Assembly: GCA_037179385.1 (NCBI GenBank)
Contig: CM074189.1
Span: 21,463,020-21,527,019 of the forward strand
Direction of reading: 5' to 3'
DNA length: 64,000 nucleotides
Source of the DNA: Holothuria scabra
Lineage: Eukaryota > Echinodermata > Holothuroidea > Aspidochirotida > Holothuriidae
A program made the translations under genes and the position numbers. This document shows, piece by piece, positions 36,400 to 48,322 of this stretch (its first letter is position 1; each line of letters starts with the position of its first letter). Under the pieces are notes generated by a model. The model did no database searches. It was given only the letters and a program-made list of their open reading frames with translations, and was not told the origin of the DNA.

Positions 36400-36690
36400 A
36401 TGAGGAATTTCTTACCCTGTTAGGTATTTCACCCAAGTCCCAACCAAAACCAGGTTTGGTGGAGTAATTATATTTTACCCAACTTCCTTCCTTATTTCAT
36501 TCAAGCATGCTCCAAGAAACCACAAACTTGATAAGAGACAGCTAGCAGAAGATGTTAACAAAGGTGGAATAATACCTGCCAGATGTGCCACTGTTTGCGA
36601 AGTGTGAAAGACAAGTAGTAGGAAAACTTCTTATCTGGTTTTTAATGACCTTTGTTTACTGAAGCAAGAAGGTGTGGACAGCACCTGGCA
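36400..36690. mobile_element. Dispersed repeat L (copy 2)
   Basis: Aligned throughout with 29556-29850 (GCTCCAAGAAACCACAA, CCAGATGTGCCACTGTTTGC). It is immediately followed by a fragment of repeat F. Confidence 0.65.
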
Positions 36691-36734
36691 ACTGACTGAC
36701 AGTACCAGAAAACACCAAATTAACACAAAAACAT

Positions 36735-36930
36735 TCATAACATTTGGTGTTATCTAGCAGACCAATCAAGTATGTGATAGTTGGGAATAACTACTTTTCA
36801 CACAGTGTGGCGAACACAATGAATATAGCACTTGAGGTCACATACCATGTTGCAAAGTCGGACACCAGTTATACCACACACTGCCTTTGATCTCATGGGG
36901 TGTCTTTGTGCCATTCTTATAAGAAGCAAA
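36735..36930. mobile_element. Dispersed repeat F (partial copy 2)
   Basis: Shares TAGCAGACCAATCAAG, CACACAGTGTG, and GCCTTTGATCTCATGGGGTG with repeat F at 7065 and 38380; the first third is missing. Confidence 0.55.
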
Positions 36931-36962
36931 GTCATAGATACAATATCAATCAATCAACTGAC

Positions 36963-37061
36963 CTGGTGCTTCACAGGCATCCCCCATGTATCCTCTCTCA
37001 CAGATACAAGTTCCATTTTCGCACCTTCCATTTCTTGTACATGGTGGACTGCATGTCTCCA
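36963..37061 (-). CDS. Exon 19: EGF-like domain 8
   Basis: This 99-bp phase 1-1 exon encodes an EGF-like repeat: E-T-C-S-P-P-C-T-R-N-G-R-C, then C-I-C-E-R-G-Y-M-G-D-A-C, with an N-G-T sequon. The donor is GTCAGT, a weaker site than its neighbours. The acceptor is ATTCAG. It begins the first EGF-EGF-Ig module. Confidence 0.86.
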
Positions 37062-37554
37062 CTGAATAATGAATATAGTCACAGACAGGGCTTAAGGTAT
37101 TAAGGAAGGTTGAGCAATCGTTTTGTTACACAAATACATGTAATGATATTATAAAATTAGTCCCAGCCCACTTATGGATTCTTTTCGATAAGTTACTCAA
37201 TTATAGAATTAATCTAGGTTTACCAATGGACTTCTTGCAAGGGCAACTACATTGTTTTTCTATCTACACTTTCAATGAACTTGACAGTATGCATGACTCT
37301 CTTTAACTTCATGAAATACCATTAACATCAACAGTGACTACACATTACAGGCTGAAACTGCATCAAGCAGCCCGAACAGCTCTTACACCCCTCCACCTTC
37401 CAAACTCCCCTTGACCTTCATTCAAACTCTTGTTGATAATTAATGACTTGTACAGGCAGTTGTGTTCCCAACTAAGTGTACAGACAGTTGTGTGTCCGTC
37501 AACTTGAAACCAATTTTAACTCATTGATGCATATTAATGTGTCTCTATTAATAG

Positions 37555-37808
37555 ACAAATCCCATTAGCGCTTGTTTTTAGTTACTGAAGGCAGCCATTG
37601 GTGGGGTCCATCAGCCTTTAATTGTCTTCATTTATTGTCTATGTGAATATCAAATATTCGTATTCAGTGAATTTGAGAAAACTAAGATACACTTCAGTGT
37701 ACAACCATCCATGGAACAGATAGGGAAAGAAATTTAAAGATTAAAGGTGATGGACCCCAGTAATGGCCGACTAAAACCAGACCATCACAATCTGTCCAGA
37801 TTTGTTTA
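37555..37808. mobile_element. Dispersed repeat G (copy 2)
   Basis: Shares GGCAGCCATTGGTGGGGTCC and GACCAGACCATCAC-like blocks with 7915-8190. GATGGACCCCAGTAATGGCC is the inverted counterpart of the left block. Confidence 0.65.
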
Positions 37809-37979
37809 CAAGGTGTATTCAAAAAGTATTTCTGTTTAAATTGGAGAGAAAACGATCAAATTATGGAGAATTTTTACTGTGTGGAGAAAGATAACCAAAC
37901 ATTACGGCTTTAAACTTAAAAAAAAAATATTTCAATTTAGGAAGATAAAATTCAGCAAACAAGATAAGAGAAATCCTAC

Positions 37980-38120
37980 CTCCAAGAAATATATGAACAT
38001 CTGTACTGGTGGAACCGACAACACAGGTGTATCTACCAAGGTCCTGAAGCTGTAAACCCAGGATGACTAGTCTTGTCATTATCAGAGAAGGAGTTTGTGT
38101 GTAGAGTCGTTCTAGACTCC
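37980..38120 (-). CDS. Exon 18: Ig-like domain 5, second half
   Basis: This 141-bp phase 1-1 exon encodes the Ig second half with L-Q-L-Q-D-L-G-R-Y-T-C-V-V-G. The acceptor is TTGAACAG, with a weak pyrimidine tract, and the donor GTAGGA. It closes the three-Ig run and is followed by EGF8. Confidence 0.86.
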
Positions 38121-38379
38121 CTGTTCAAAGCATACCAAATATAAACTGCAGTAGTAATGTACTTCATATCATATTATGGAAAGTAAAAAAGGGTGGTTTA
38201 TCTTTGGTTTTTCGTAGATGAGACTGAATGACATACTAACACGAATGTGTTCTAGTGTCAGCAAGTAAAAATCAAGAAAAGTTGGGGAGAATGTAAACTG
38301 ATTGGGAAAGAAGGGGTAAAAATCAATTAGAAATGGCTACAAAAAGCAAGGATAGGAGTCATTTCAAGAAAGTAAAGAC

Positions 38380-38745
38380 CCACATGATGAAACTTTCCTT
38401 CTTACTTTCTGTAACATCCTCCCCTCTGCCTGATTACCTCTTATCGCTTCACGGAGGAAATGAAGCTCACTATACATACACACTTGATATTGTCATGTAT
38501 CACATCTGATTAACTTACTGACAGTGATAGATATGCTAAAATACACAAAATATTACTTAACATTTCAAGTTAGCTAACAGGCCAGTCATGCTTTCATGCA
38601 GTTTGAGCACTCTGAAAGCATAGCTCATTTGAGGGCACAGATCATGCAACAAACTCAGATACCAGTTACACCTCACACCACCTTTGATCTGCTAGGGTGT
38701 TTATTGTGCTTTCTCAAGAAGCAACCTCATGGCATAAACAATCTT
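38380..38745. mobile_element. Dispersed repeat F (full copy 3)
   Basis: Contains the F blocks in order: CTTACTTTCTGTAACATCCT, CATACACACTTGATA, TTAGCTAACAGGCCAGTCA, ATAGCTCATTTGAGGGCA and CCTTTGATCTGCTAGG. Non-coding. Confidence 0.65.
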
Positions 38746-39503
38746 AACATTCACAATACCATAAAATCTTGCTGAGAGAGAGACAATGGTAGAGTATTTA
38801 TCACCCTTGATGTTTTAGCAAAAAAGGTAACCCAAGACATATCAGGGTTGCAAGGGTTACAAATTTTATTTTTCAGTATTTACTTTATATGGCACCAATT
38901 TAAAACCCATGCAGGCTCCACACAGTTCCAATGCTCTAAACCTAGTTACCAAAACCCCTAGGCTGCCACAATTATCTAAAACCCATCCCCATCTAGACAC
39001 AATCTTAAACTAGGCATGACTGAGACAGCCACAGCCTTACTAGCCTGTGGGTTGATACAGACCACAGTTTTGATTCAGTGCCTAAAGCATACACATTGTG
39101 AGAGCAGCTAATCCTGATCTTGGACATCATGGGAGGCCAGAAAAATCCAAAGTAGGAGAAAGAAGCTTGAAATTTTGAAGGGAAAAAACAGGTCCAGGCA
39201 AACAAGCAAGATGACATCATCAGGTGACCTTCATAGGAGGCCACATGGAGCCATCGTGCTATTAGAAGCTTGGCAGGGACTTATTTCGGGTAAGTAGGGA
39301 TTACACATGTAAAGAAGAGGTAATGAGGGGCAAAGTACATCACAGTTTCGAAGCCCTGCATAGAGCCTCCATGGTATTCTTTAAGAGAAGTGAAATTGGA
39401 AGTCTAATGTGCAGCCCTAATATGGGGTTAAACACAATACCAAACAATGATGAAGGCATACTATGGAATGAAACTTTATTAATCTGGTCAAGTTTTATCT
39501 TAC

Positions 39504-39662
39504 CCTCTTCAGGTGGATGTATAGCTTCGCCTTGTGGGTCTATCCAGACGGGAAAATCTGGTTGTCTTGGGACTGACATTTCACAGTTGAAGGTCAGATT
39601 GTTCCCCAGTGCTATCTCCTGGAAAGGTCCAGGGGTTATGATCAGTGTAAAGGAAGATGAAT
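39504..39662 (-). CDS. Exon 17: Ig-like domain 5, first half
   Basis: This 159-bp phase 1-1 exon encodes an Ig first half with N-L-T-F-N-C-E-M at the first cysteine and P-V-W-I-D-P-Q-G at the core tryptophan. It begins S-S-S-F-T-L-I-I-T-P, similar to the start of Ig7. The acceptor is TTTGCAG and the donor GTAAG. Confidence 0.89.
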
Positions 39663-40560
39663 CTGCAAAAGTGGAGAAAAAGAAAAAAAAATATTCATAT
39701 TTCTCTTACATTAACATCAACAGGATTAACAGCAGAATTAAAGTCTTGTAAATTCCAGTTTTATGACTGAAGTTGGAAAAAGAATGCTAGAACGTTTTTT
39801 TTTCCATTCCAGACCAAAAAAGGAAATGTAAAATGTTGGGAGTACTGAGGATGCACTGCTTAAAGGTTCACTTGAGGTATATGTAATATGCTAGATGCAT
39901 TTAAGATTTAAAGAGAGGAGATAAAGATGAGATGTTTATTGTTTGACTTCTGTATTCAGAGTGCCTGGTCACTAAGGGTCACTCACTTCTATGGACAATA
40001 GATATGATACATACATACAGGTGTGTTTGCTTACTTCTTACTAATACGAGGTCAGGATGATTGGGTAACGTGTAATAGCTTACACTTAAGTTATCTTAAA
40101 GTATCAGGACGGTGGTCAGCATTATATTAGGAGGTGATAATTCCATGAAGACAATATGTAACAGTATACCCTTATAACAGTAAACACAGGGCTTATTTCA
40201 GAAAGCTGTAAATATATTTGAACTACCTGACATAAACAACAATTTAGCCCAATGACTCAATCCTACAACCTCTGTTGACTCTAGTTACAAGACAATTTTC
40301 TATCCCACCTAACACCACCATACACCACCTTTTACTCACTGCTTCTTTGTAACTATTCATCTCTTTGTCTCAAACTTAAAATCACACCTTACATAGATTG
40401 ATGGAGATATAATCCAGTGAAAATTATTTATATATATTTCTTGATGTTTAGGAAAGACAAACTTATGTCTCTTAAATTCTACTGATCTTTACAACTGATG
40501 CTTTTTTTAAAGCCACCGCATATCTCACTTGCATATCTCACATAGCTCAACGGCACTTAC

Positions 40561-40698
40561 TTTCCACTGTAATGTTCAGTAAAACAAATTGTCCGCTGGC
40601 AGTGCAGTAGTAGAACCCTGCATCAGAGGGCTGTACATCACTTAGAGTTAACCGTATAGAATCCACTGTAGCATCACTTACATAAATACGATTGTTTC
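40561..40698 (-). CDS. Exon 16: Ig-like domain 4, second half
   Basis: This 138-bp phase 1-1 exon encodes the Ig second half with V-Q-P-S-D-A-G-F-Y-Y-C-T-A-S-G, and an N-I-T sequon in the last strand. The acceptor is TCAACAG and the donor GTAAG. The intron to exon 15 is only about 525 bp, the shortest between any pair of Ig halves here. Confidence 0.89.
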
Positions 40699-41223
40699 CT
40701 GTTGAAGCAAGAGAGAATAAAAGACCTTGTCTCCTTTTTGTATCATAAATAAAATCTTTGGCAGCGTAATCCACCATTTTTTTCTTAAAACATCCCACTG
40801 GACCTAACAACATTACCAATAAGGGTCTACTAGAGAACAACACGGCATATCATATTATACAAAATAACAAGAGTATGACAAGTCTTCGTGTTAATGAACT
40901 GAACTGGCCTTTCAAAATGTGCCAAATTTGATCCAAGTTTTTAAATTGGTTGCCATCCGACGTAAAGTTGTAATTTATAAGCCTGCAATGGCTTTTCCCA
41001 TATTCGTGGTTGCTTAGAGTCGTAAAACAACTGCCCTACAAGGTCTGATCACAATCATTATTATAATGCTCTTATTTCATATTTATGATATTGACTTGAA
41101 ACAGCTATAGTAGGTCTATAAACTCCCTTTCTCATCAAAATTGCTTAAAACTTGGGACTGCAAGCTTCCTTTTAGAATCTATACAGATTTGACAAAATTG
41201 AGCAAATTGGACTAGCCACTTAC

Positions 41224-41388
41224 TGTTTTGTGGAGGTATTCGTGGACCTAGAGGACTAATCCATGCAGGTAAAATTGGGGGCGCCCCCTCTGGAGTCTCC
41301 ACGATGCAAAGGAACGTTTTGGTTGAACCAATCGGAAGATCAAAGCCAGTGTTAGGGAAAATCGTAATAACAACTTCTTGTCTGACCC
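41224..41388 (-). CDS. Exon 15: Ig-like domain 4, first half
   Basis: This 165-bp phase 1-1 exon encodes an Ig first half with T-F-L-C-I-V-E-T at the first cysteine and P-A-W-I-S-P at the core tryptophan. The loop between them is Gly/Ala/Pro-rich. The acceptor is TTAAGCAG and the donor GTAAGT. Confidence 0.87.
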
Positions 41389-42336
41389 CTGCTTAAAGCA
41401 AGATTACAGATTAATCGCAAAAAACAAATTTATGACAAAAATATCTTTAAGGTAAAATTAAGTGTTACTTGTAAACTCGTTTTATGGAGATTACGGCAGT
41501 TGCTTAAGGGTTCCTGCATGTTCCAAATGACAAAACTCCATTACTTTTCTGTGACTTTCAAGGACCTTGCCTAATATTGCCAGAACTTTTAAAAAACAGT
41601 CAGATTCCATATTTTCATCTTTTTACGCTAGATAATGTATCCGAACATTGAGAAAATCTGAAGTATAAGTGTATTCCCTTAAATTCCCAGTTTTCTTCAT
41701 CACCATCTGAAAAATTCCTCATTTTTCATTAGTTTCCAGGCCTGGATATTCAAATTTAAGATTTCCCTGACCTTTTAGAATTTCCCAATTTTCCAGGATC
41801 TGTGTAAGCCACATGTTTGCTTTCTTTTTAAATTTCTTTACAAAGAAAAAGAAGCACACTAATATACACTGCCAACTTTTCACTTCCTTGCAAAGACTTT
41901 TTTTTCAAATGGTTTCCCCAAGTAAATCACACGCAATGTGCAATGTCATGCATTCATCACCAGCTTGAAAGTACTTTATATAGACAAGTAACCAATCACA
42001 ATCCAATAAATTTTCAGGGAATTTCCCAAATGCAGTCAGCTGTCATTTAGTGTTTACACATGTAACATTAGTAGCCCCTGCCAGGGCAACTTTTTCAAAA
42101 GACACTTAAGTCAGATTTTTGTTCCAACTTTCACACCAGAACCTTTCTACATATTTACAGGCGACAAATGCAATTTAGTTTCTCTTCCCTATTAAATTTG
42201 AAACATTGCTATATAACTAGCTCCATTTATAAGTCAGTTCGTAAAATAACCAATGATATCAGACATTGTACTGGAAAAGCCTTCAATTTGAAATAAAAAA
42301 ATAACAGAAATTTGAAACATGGAGGTTTAAACTTAC

Positions 42337-42471
42337 CAATCTGCAACAAATGAGGAGATACCTGGTTCCCTACAATACACATGTACCTGCCAACGTCCTC
42401 TTGACGAATATCATATATGTGGAGTCTGCTCGCACCTGTCCTTACCCTCTCCACAAAAACTCGTTCAGAAC
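42337..42471 (-). CDS. Exon 14: Ig-like domain 3, second half
   Basis: This 135-bp phase 1-1 exon encodes the Ig second half with R-L-H-I-Y-D-I-R-Q-E-D-V-G-R-Y-M-C. The acceptor is weak (TTAAAATAG, purine-interrupted tract); the donor is GTAAG. It pairs with exon 13. Confidence 0.86.
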
Positions 42472-43794
42472 CTATTTTAATAAAAAAGTGAAAAGTATTT
42501 AAAGTTAGTAAGTAACATGAGATTTAACTACAGCAACACATATGTGTTATGTAGTGTCATCTAGATAAAACGGTCCATCCCTTTAGTCTCCTTTTATGAC
42601 AGGTGGGAAATACCGTGAGCATGTTCTACAACTTCAGCCCACTGGGAGAGAAAAGTACTTAAAAACTACTGCATTATAATGAACTGCCGAAATATGAAAC
42701 AGTTGTTGTGATAAAATTTGTTCTTCATGAGGGCAACCAAGTTTCATCCATAAGACACAGTCAGAGGAAAGCAGGGGATTACAGGGGATTATTATTTGCA
42801 CTGTGGTTTTGGGGCTAGATTTATCACCATGAGGTGGAAAAGTGCTTTGAAGTTTACAAACTGTCATTAATCTAAAATAGTCCCCTGTAATCCTTTGCTT
42901 TCTCCCATCAGGGAGCAGGAAGATTGTTTGCTTCAAAAAGCAGAACAATTGATTTCCTTGATTTCCCACTTGACCCAACATTTTTTGTTCCAGCACTTCT
43001 GTCTTTCTTTTGTTACTGATTATTTACCAGAATCAACAGGCACTGAAAATGTCTTACAAGTGAGAAGAAACATTGATTCGCTGTTAACTACTGTTGAATG
43101 TCAATTTCTTAATTTTGTTGGGTAACAAAATTCCAGACAGATGCAAGAATACGGAGGCCAATCATAATGCCAGACTATGATGATGACGACAGTTCAGTTT
43201 TTGTTACTTATAATTCAATGTATAATTGTGGTGCAAAAATAAAGTCATAGAAATCTTGTAAAAACAATGGGAATGCTTTGATTCTCATTTTTTTTTCAGA
43301 ATCAATTGTGTTGACCTTGACATTTATAGGGGTAATTAGGGGCTCCCCATGGGGAATGCCAAGTTAAGTTCTAATGCTACTTATGCAACCACATTCTGAT
43401 AACATGGGATTGTTGAGGAGAAAATTGGTTATGAACACAATGGGCCCAAAACGTTCGATCTACTACCATGGTGCAATGCATTTCGACCCCTAAAACTTCA
43501 ACTTGTCATATCCAGGCCTACCCATTGCCAATGGACCCAATGATCATTCGGTACCTCTGGTTCTTGAACAAAGTTTCTCTAACAACAGGGTCAATAATGT
43601 TACTGTAAGATCCCTGGGCCATTTTATGTCACAGAAATAAGAAAAAAAAAACATTTTGTTCTCTTAAGTGGATTTAATGCAATGTAGCCTACCATCAAAA
43701 TTTCCAATCGAATTAAAACTTCGACAGGTCCTAGCTTCAACATTTAATTCTTTGAGCCCTTAGTATTGACAGGGGCCTATCACCATTCCATACC

Positions 43795-44330
43795 CACATG
43801 GGTCGTTTCGGTAAATGGACGTTTACATTTAGTAAATGATCGTATGAATTCAGTACATGTACGTATGCAATCAGTACATGTACGTATGGAATCAGTACGT
43901 GAACGTATGAAATCAGTACATCATCGTGAGCATTCAGTGTATATCATCGTAAGGAGTTATAGTATATGAATCAACATGTACTTTTACTACCTCACATGAG
44001 TTAAGATGATAATCGTATGTCGGTGAGCCTTTCAGCCAACTTCTGGTAAGCCGAAAGGCTCACTCAGTATGGCATGTGGAAGGGGTAATTATAACATGAT
44101 GATTATACACTTTCACATGTACAACATGTGTTTTTAGATGTACAACGTGTGATTTTACATGTACATCAGAACATTTAACATGATGAACTTATGGTTTTAA
44201 TATATGATGGTGTAAATTTACATCATGATTGTATGAAGTTAGTACATTATCGTATATTTTTGGTACATGAACGTATCATTTTAGTACATCATCATATGTG
44301 GTGAGCCTTTTGGCGTGCCATACTTGAGAA
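43795..44330. mobile_element. Palindromic minisatellite element (GTACAT-CGTATG units)
   Basis: About 20-23-bp degenerate units such as AATCAGTACATGTACGTATG recur from 43800 to 43960. After a central part with CCGAAAGGCTCACTCAGTAT, units like TTAGTACATCATCATATG recur to 44300. The right end GGTGAGCCTTTTGGCGTGCC plus ATAC is the inverse of GTATGGCATG and AAAGGCTCAC seen at 44045-44075. The whole can fold back on itself. Confidence 0.65.
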
Positions 44331-44473
44331 CCACACATGATCCCAGTGCAAGTTTCACCAATACGTTGAAACTACACACCCCTCCAAAAAGTCAAAACTT
44401 GTTGTGACCTGAAAACCTTCTCCTAATGAAAAGAAATTTTCAAGAACAATGGAAAGAAAGGCTTAATACTCAC

Positions 44474-44626
44474 CTTGACCCCTTGGCAAAATCTTTTGGG
44501 AGTCAGGGCTAACCCACATTGGGTGCAAAGCTTCCTCATCGCTATTTGTTTGGCAGAGCAAGGTCACATTAAGACCAAGTTGAGGTTGACCTCCAAATTC
44601 AGGGGTAATGATGATCTCAATGTCAG
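44474..44626 (-). CDS. Exon 13: Ig-like domain 3, first half
   Basis: This 153-bp phase 1-1 exon encodes an Ig first half with N-V-T-L-L-C-Q-T at the first cysteine (N-V-T is a sequon) and the core tryptophan in M-W-V-S-P. The acceptor is TTCCCAG and the donor GTGAG. It starts a run of three consecutive Ig domains (Ig3-Ig5). Confidence 0.88.
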
Positions 44627-46669
44627 CTGGGAAAATTAAAATCAGAACAAAAGTTATTTAATTACAGAGCACAGATGATCCAACCACTGGAATGCAAAAT
44701 GAAATCTATTTGCTGCATATCAAACACTGCCACAGAAGTGTAAAACAATAGAGGATGCATCTGGGTCGGATTTAGTTTTGCAACGGAACTTGAGATATCC
44801 TGATTCGGAATCTCAACTTTCAATTAATGTTTAGGTCATGGATGTGGTTTGGAGAAACTGGTTTAAAGGAGAATGTTTGCAGAACATTTGCAGAATCAGT
44901 GGAGCATATGAACTAGTATCAACAAATAACCACAATATCAATCAGAATTTCACCCAAGAACAAGAGCCAAATGGGCACTGTGGTTCCTTGCTGGATATTA
45001 TAAGAACTGTACAGCCAGTCTCCAAAATAGAGCTAAGCAAAAGCTCGTACTCAATGATTGTAACATCTTAACAAGGGGTATTTCAGTACTACTGTTACAT
45101 GAAATCAATGATTAAATTTTTGTGGGCTTACTAACATTCTACTTGTATTTGCTTGGTGATCCTTCAAAAACACTACCTCATTTCTATATGTATTTATGCT
45201 TTTAATCAAACTTGATATTATCACCAATAAACAATACACAATGTGATCAGAGAGAGAAAAACATCCATTATTTCTGTCATAGGTTATTTTTACCTGCTCT
45301 CAAATAAAACTTGCTATTACTTTAAAACAATCTACCATTTGTCCTGTTTGCTACCTCTACGCAGAAAACAGGTTTTATTCAGCAGTTAAGCAGAAAGCAA
45401 GTGATTAATGGGGTGTGATAATTGAGGATTAGGTTACCCCACATAGCACAGCAGTATTAAAAGTCTTTACAGCATACTCACTGCACACTTCACACCAAGT
45501 CTATGGGAACCTATTTTGTGTACTGTATGTGCCTAACGTCACTAAACGTTACCACCAAACGTTACCAAATTGTTGAAATTATCAAAAATTTTGACAAAAC
45601 AATCTGAAAAAACCCACCCAGAACCTCCTTGAAGTACTACCTAGCCATGTTTTGTTCCAAACAGGTTCACAAACCCCGTTTGGAATGGTTTTTACCCCAT
45701 TTGTAGCTCATTGTATGAAGATGATCTTGTCACCACGCTGTTTCATATGATTGTCATACATATGTGTGGGACCAGTTTCGCAAATTTTTTCAGAATTAGC
45801 GCGTGTACTTTACTTTTAGCTCTCCCCTACAAATAGATGGCGCTAATTGCATTATGCTTAAGCTGGCAGAGATCCCAAGCCTGTACTGAGTTGAATGGTG
45901 CAAAGCTTTTAAAAATCGACTGTCAAATGACGATTGGAGATACGATTTTTTTTCTGAGGGCTGTTTTTGGGGTAATTTCTGATGATTTTCAAAGGATTTT
46001 TGAAGGATTTTTCAAAAATTAAAAAAACCAACCCAGACATGCAAAAGTCTTTTTACTTTTTAGTATCGTTGATCTGTAAACTATTACCTTAAAGTATAGT
46101 CAAAGGGTTTTCATTTTTTTTGTGACTGCATGATTTTTTTTGTAAATTTTTCATATTTTTCCATTTTTTCGCACTTTTTTTTAGGAGACTCATACAGTTG
46201 GCAAGATTTTCCCAAAAATTCTTCGGGACACTACCCCCAAAAAATTAATATTATTAGACAGATCTTTTTGTTTCCAATCATTTGATACCAAGGGGAAGGC
46301 TGTAGGATGTAAGGGGGTTGTTTTATGAATTCTACAAAATGGTAATATTTTTGGGGGTGTGGATCTACCCCTTGTGCTGTATAGAGTTAAAGAGACATAC
46401 TGTACTGTATAATCCTTGCATTGCTTCCACTGTCATAAAGACCAGTTTAATGCAGGTGACCTGTGCTCAAAGAAATCTACAGATTTCAGTTATTGCCCTC
46501 TTAAAACTTTGAATGATTTAAAATATGTGTACAACCTGAAGGAATCATTACTGAAAGAACGTAAAGGCCAAATTTCTCAGGCGTTTGAGTGTGTAAGCAT
46601 GCAAAACCAGGTGATATAAAAAATCTACCGAACCTATCTTTATCTAGCTTACAGATTTTCTAAATAACA
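44627..46669. other. Intron between exons 12 and 13, first 2 kb, no gene recognised
   Basis: AT-rich, with T-rich runs around 46090-46200. No exon, convincing ORF or repeat match was seen here. Confidence 0.4.
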
Positions 46670-47121
46670 TTTCCAGCAGTTGACCTCCAGTGACCTTGAT
46701 GACTTTTGACCTTAACAAAACACAGATTGATTTGATATATGTCCCTTCTACCTTAAAATACTGTGTTAAAACTTTTTTCAGTGTATGACCCCTGGTGACC
46801 CCAGATCACCCCTTGACCTTAACCAAACATATCCAATTTCATCCTTACACCATAACACATCCACACCACCAAGTATAACATCTATCCAAGTTTCCTACCT
46901 AATGATATCGTGTTGAGAAGGTTTCTAGTTTTTGACCTCTGGTGACCCCAAATGACCTTTGACCTCCACCAAAAACGATAGGGCACACCTTCTCCCTATG
47001 ACGAATCTATGTACCAAATTGAGTTAGAGCTTACCGAAGCAAGTGTCACACACACATACACACATCCATACACACACACGCCAACCTGACTACATAGGTT
47101 CCTTTGCTACCGCAAGGAACC
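46670..47121. repeat. Short copy of the DR1 array element with CA tract and hairpin
   Basis: About three diverged units of the 145-bp array (ATGACCTTTGACCTCCACCA at 46952-46971), then a CA tract at 47047-47080, then the hairpin GGTTCCTT (47097-47104) / AAGGAACC (47114-47121). The order matches 30440-32294, so array, CA tract and hairpin are one mobile unit. Confidence 0.8.
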
Positions 47122-47340
47122 AAAAATGTGGTATTAAACTTTCATTATACATGAAGTTCAAGTCACCCCCTGCCCCCTGCCCCTTCCCACATCATACATC
47201 GTGCATTTCCTCCAAGTAAGATGTTTTAACATCATTTCATAGTGACTGCACATCATGGTCTGTAAATATGATATCACACATATAGATTAGCACAGAGCCC
47301 CAAAACAGGCAGAAGCAAAAGTCAAATTCCCCCTCTTAAA

Positions 47341-47376
47341 TTAAATTGTTCCCCCCCCCCCCCCAAAAAAAAAGGT
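47341..47376. repeat. C15/A9 homopolymer run
   Basis: A run of about 15 C followed by about 9 A. Similar C-rich runs occur at 19246, 27350 and 32741. Lengths may be inexact in an assembly. Confidence 0.6.
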
Positions 47377-47529
47377 CAAGATTGCTTGACGCATCATTTT
47401 TTGTGGGGTTTTTTTCAGACTACTCTTTGGCATCTGCCTGGCATAATAATTGAGTCACACCATTGCAAATGTGCACAATAATACTGCAACTAAATGACAA
47501 GGCTGCAAGTCTCTTTCCAACATACTTAC

Positions 47530-47634
47530 TGGTGATGTTCTCACAGTTTTCCCCAGTGTAAGGAGAGAGACATTCACAGTGATATTCTTCATTACACAAG
47601 CTGTTTTCAGGACAATCATCATCAGTTTCACAGT
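47530..47634 (-). CDS. Exon 12: EGF-like domain 7
   Basis: This 105-bp phase 1-1 exon encodes an EGF-like repeat: D-C-E-T-D-D-D-C-P-E-N-S-L-C, then C-E-C-L-S-P-Y-T-G-E-N-C, with an N-I-T sequon after cysteine 6. It is acidic at the N-terminus and lacks the N-G-G motif shared by most siblings, so it is a divergent member. The acceptor is CCTTAG and the donor GTAAG. It directly follows the Frizzled domain. Confidence 0.87.
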
Positions 47635-48110
47635 CTAAGGAATGAGAAATATACTACAAAGTTGTGTTATGATCCAGTTTTAACAGTTAGGAGGGGGAAA
47701 TGGTAAATAGGGGGAAGGGGAAATGGGAAGAAAGAGAGATGACTGAATAATTACAGAATGATCCTTGTTCTTATTGCTCATATATATGACTATTATTAAG
47801 ATAAAGAAAAGCAATCACAAAAATGATGATTTGAAAATGGGAGACACGCAGGAAGGAAGGGGAAGGACAGAGAAATTGCTGAAGAGATAATTAAGTGAAA
47901 TAAATGAATAGTGACAGAGCACAGAGCACAATTCTGAGATTGGTAGATCCTTTTGAGCTTTCCTTTGCACCATTATGGGAGCAATATGTATACTTTAGAA
48001 AAATATTAAGCAGAATCTTCTTATCACAAAATTTTCACTGTCCCCATTCCACTTTTAAATAAAGTGCACCCATCATCAATGTTTCTGTTCCTCAATATTT
48101 TTTCAGAATT

Positions 48111-48322
48111 GACCTCATTCATATGATGTCACAGAGCAAAATGGACCCCCTCCTTAGCGGGCAAAACAAACCAATACCAACAAATGCAGATAGCTGATTT
48201 GTCAACAAGTCGATTACGAGAATAGTCTGCTACACGTGCAGGGTGAATTCTTATGCGTGCTTCATTGTTTTGCCCCCAAGGATGGGGTCAGTGTGTCGTC
48301 AATGTATGAGGTCTATTGACAA
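48111..48322. mobile_element. MITE-like repeat H (copy 2)
   Basis: Starts TTGACCTCATTCATATGATG and ends GTCAATGTATGAGGTCTATT, an inverted pair. The interior aligns with 8223-8450. Confidence 0.65.

Noticed and set aside
39323..39751. Plus-strand ORF of 142 codons overlapping exon 17
   Set aside because: Antisense shadow of the Ig5 first half, with a lysine-rich tail from an A-rich intron stretch.
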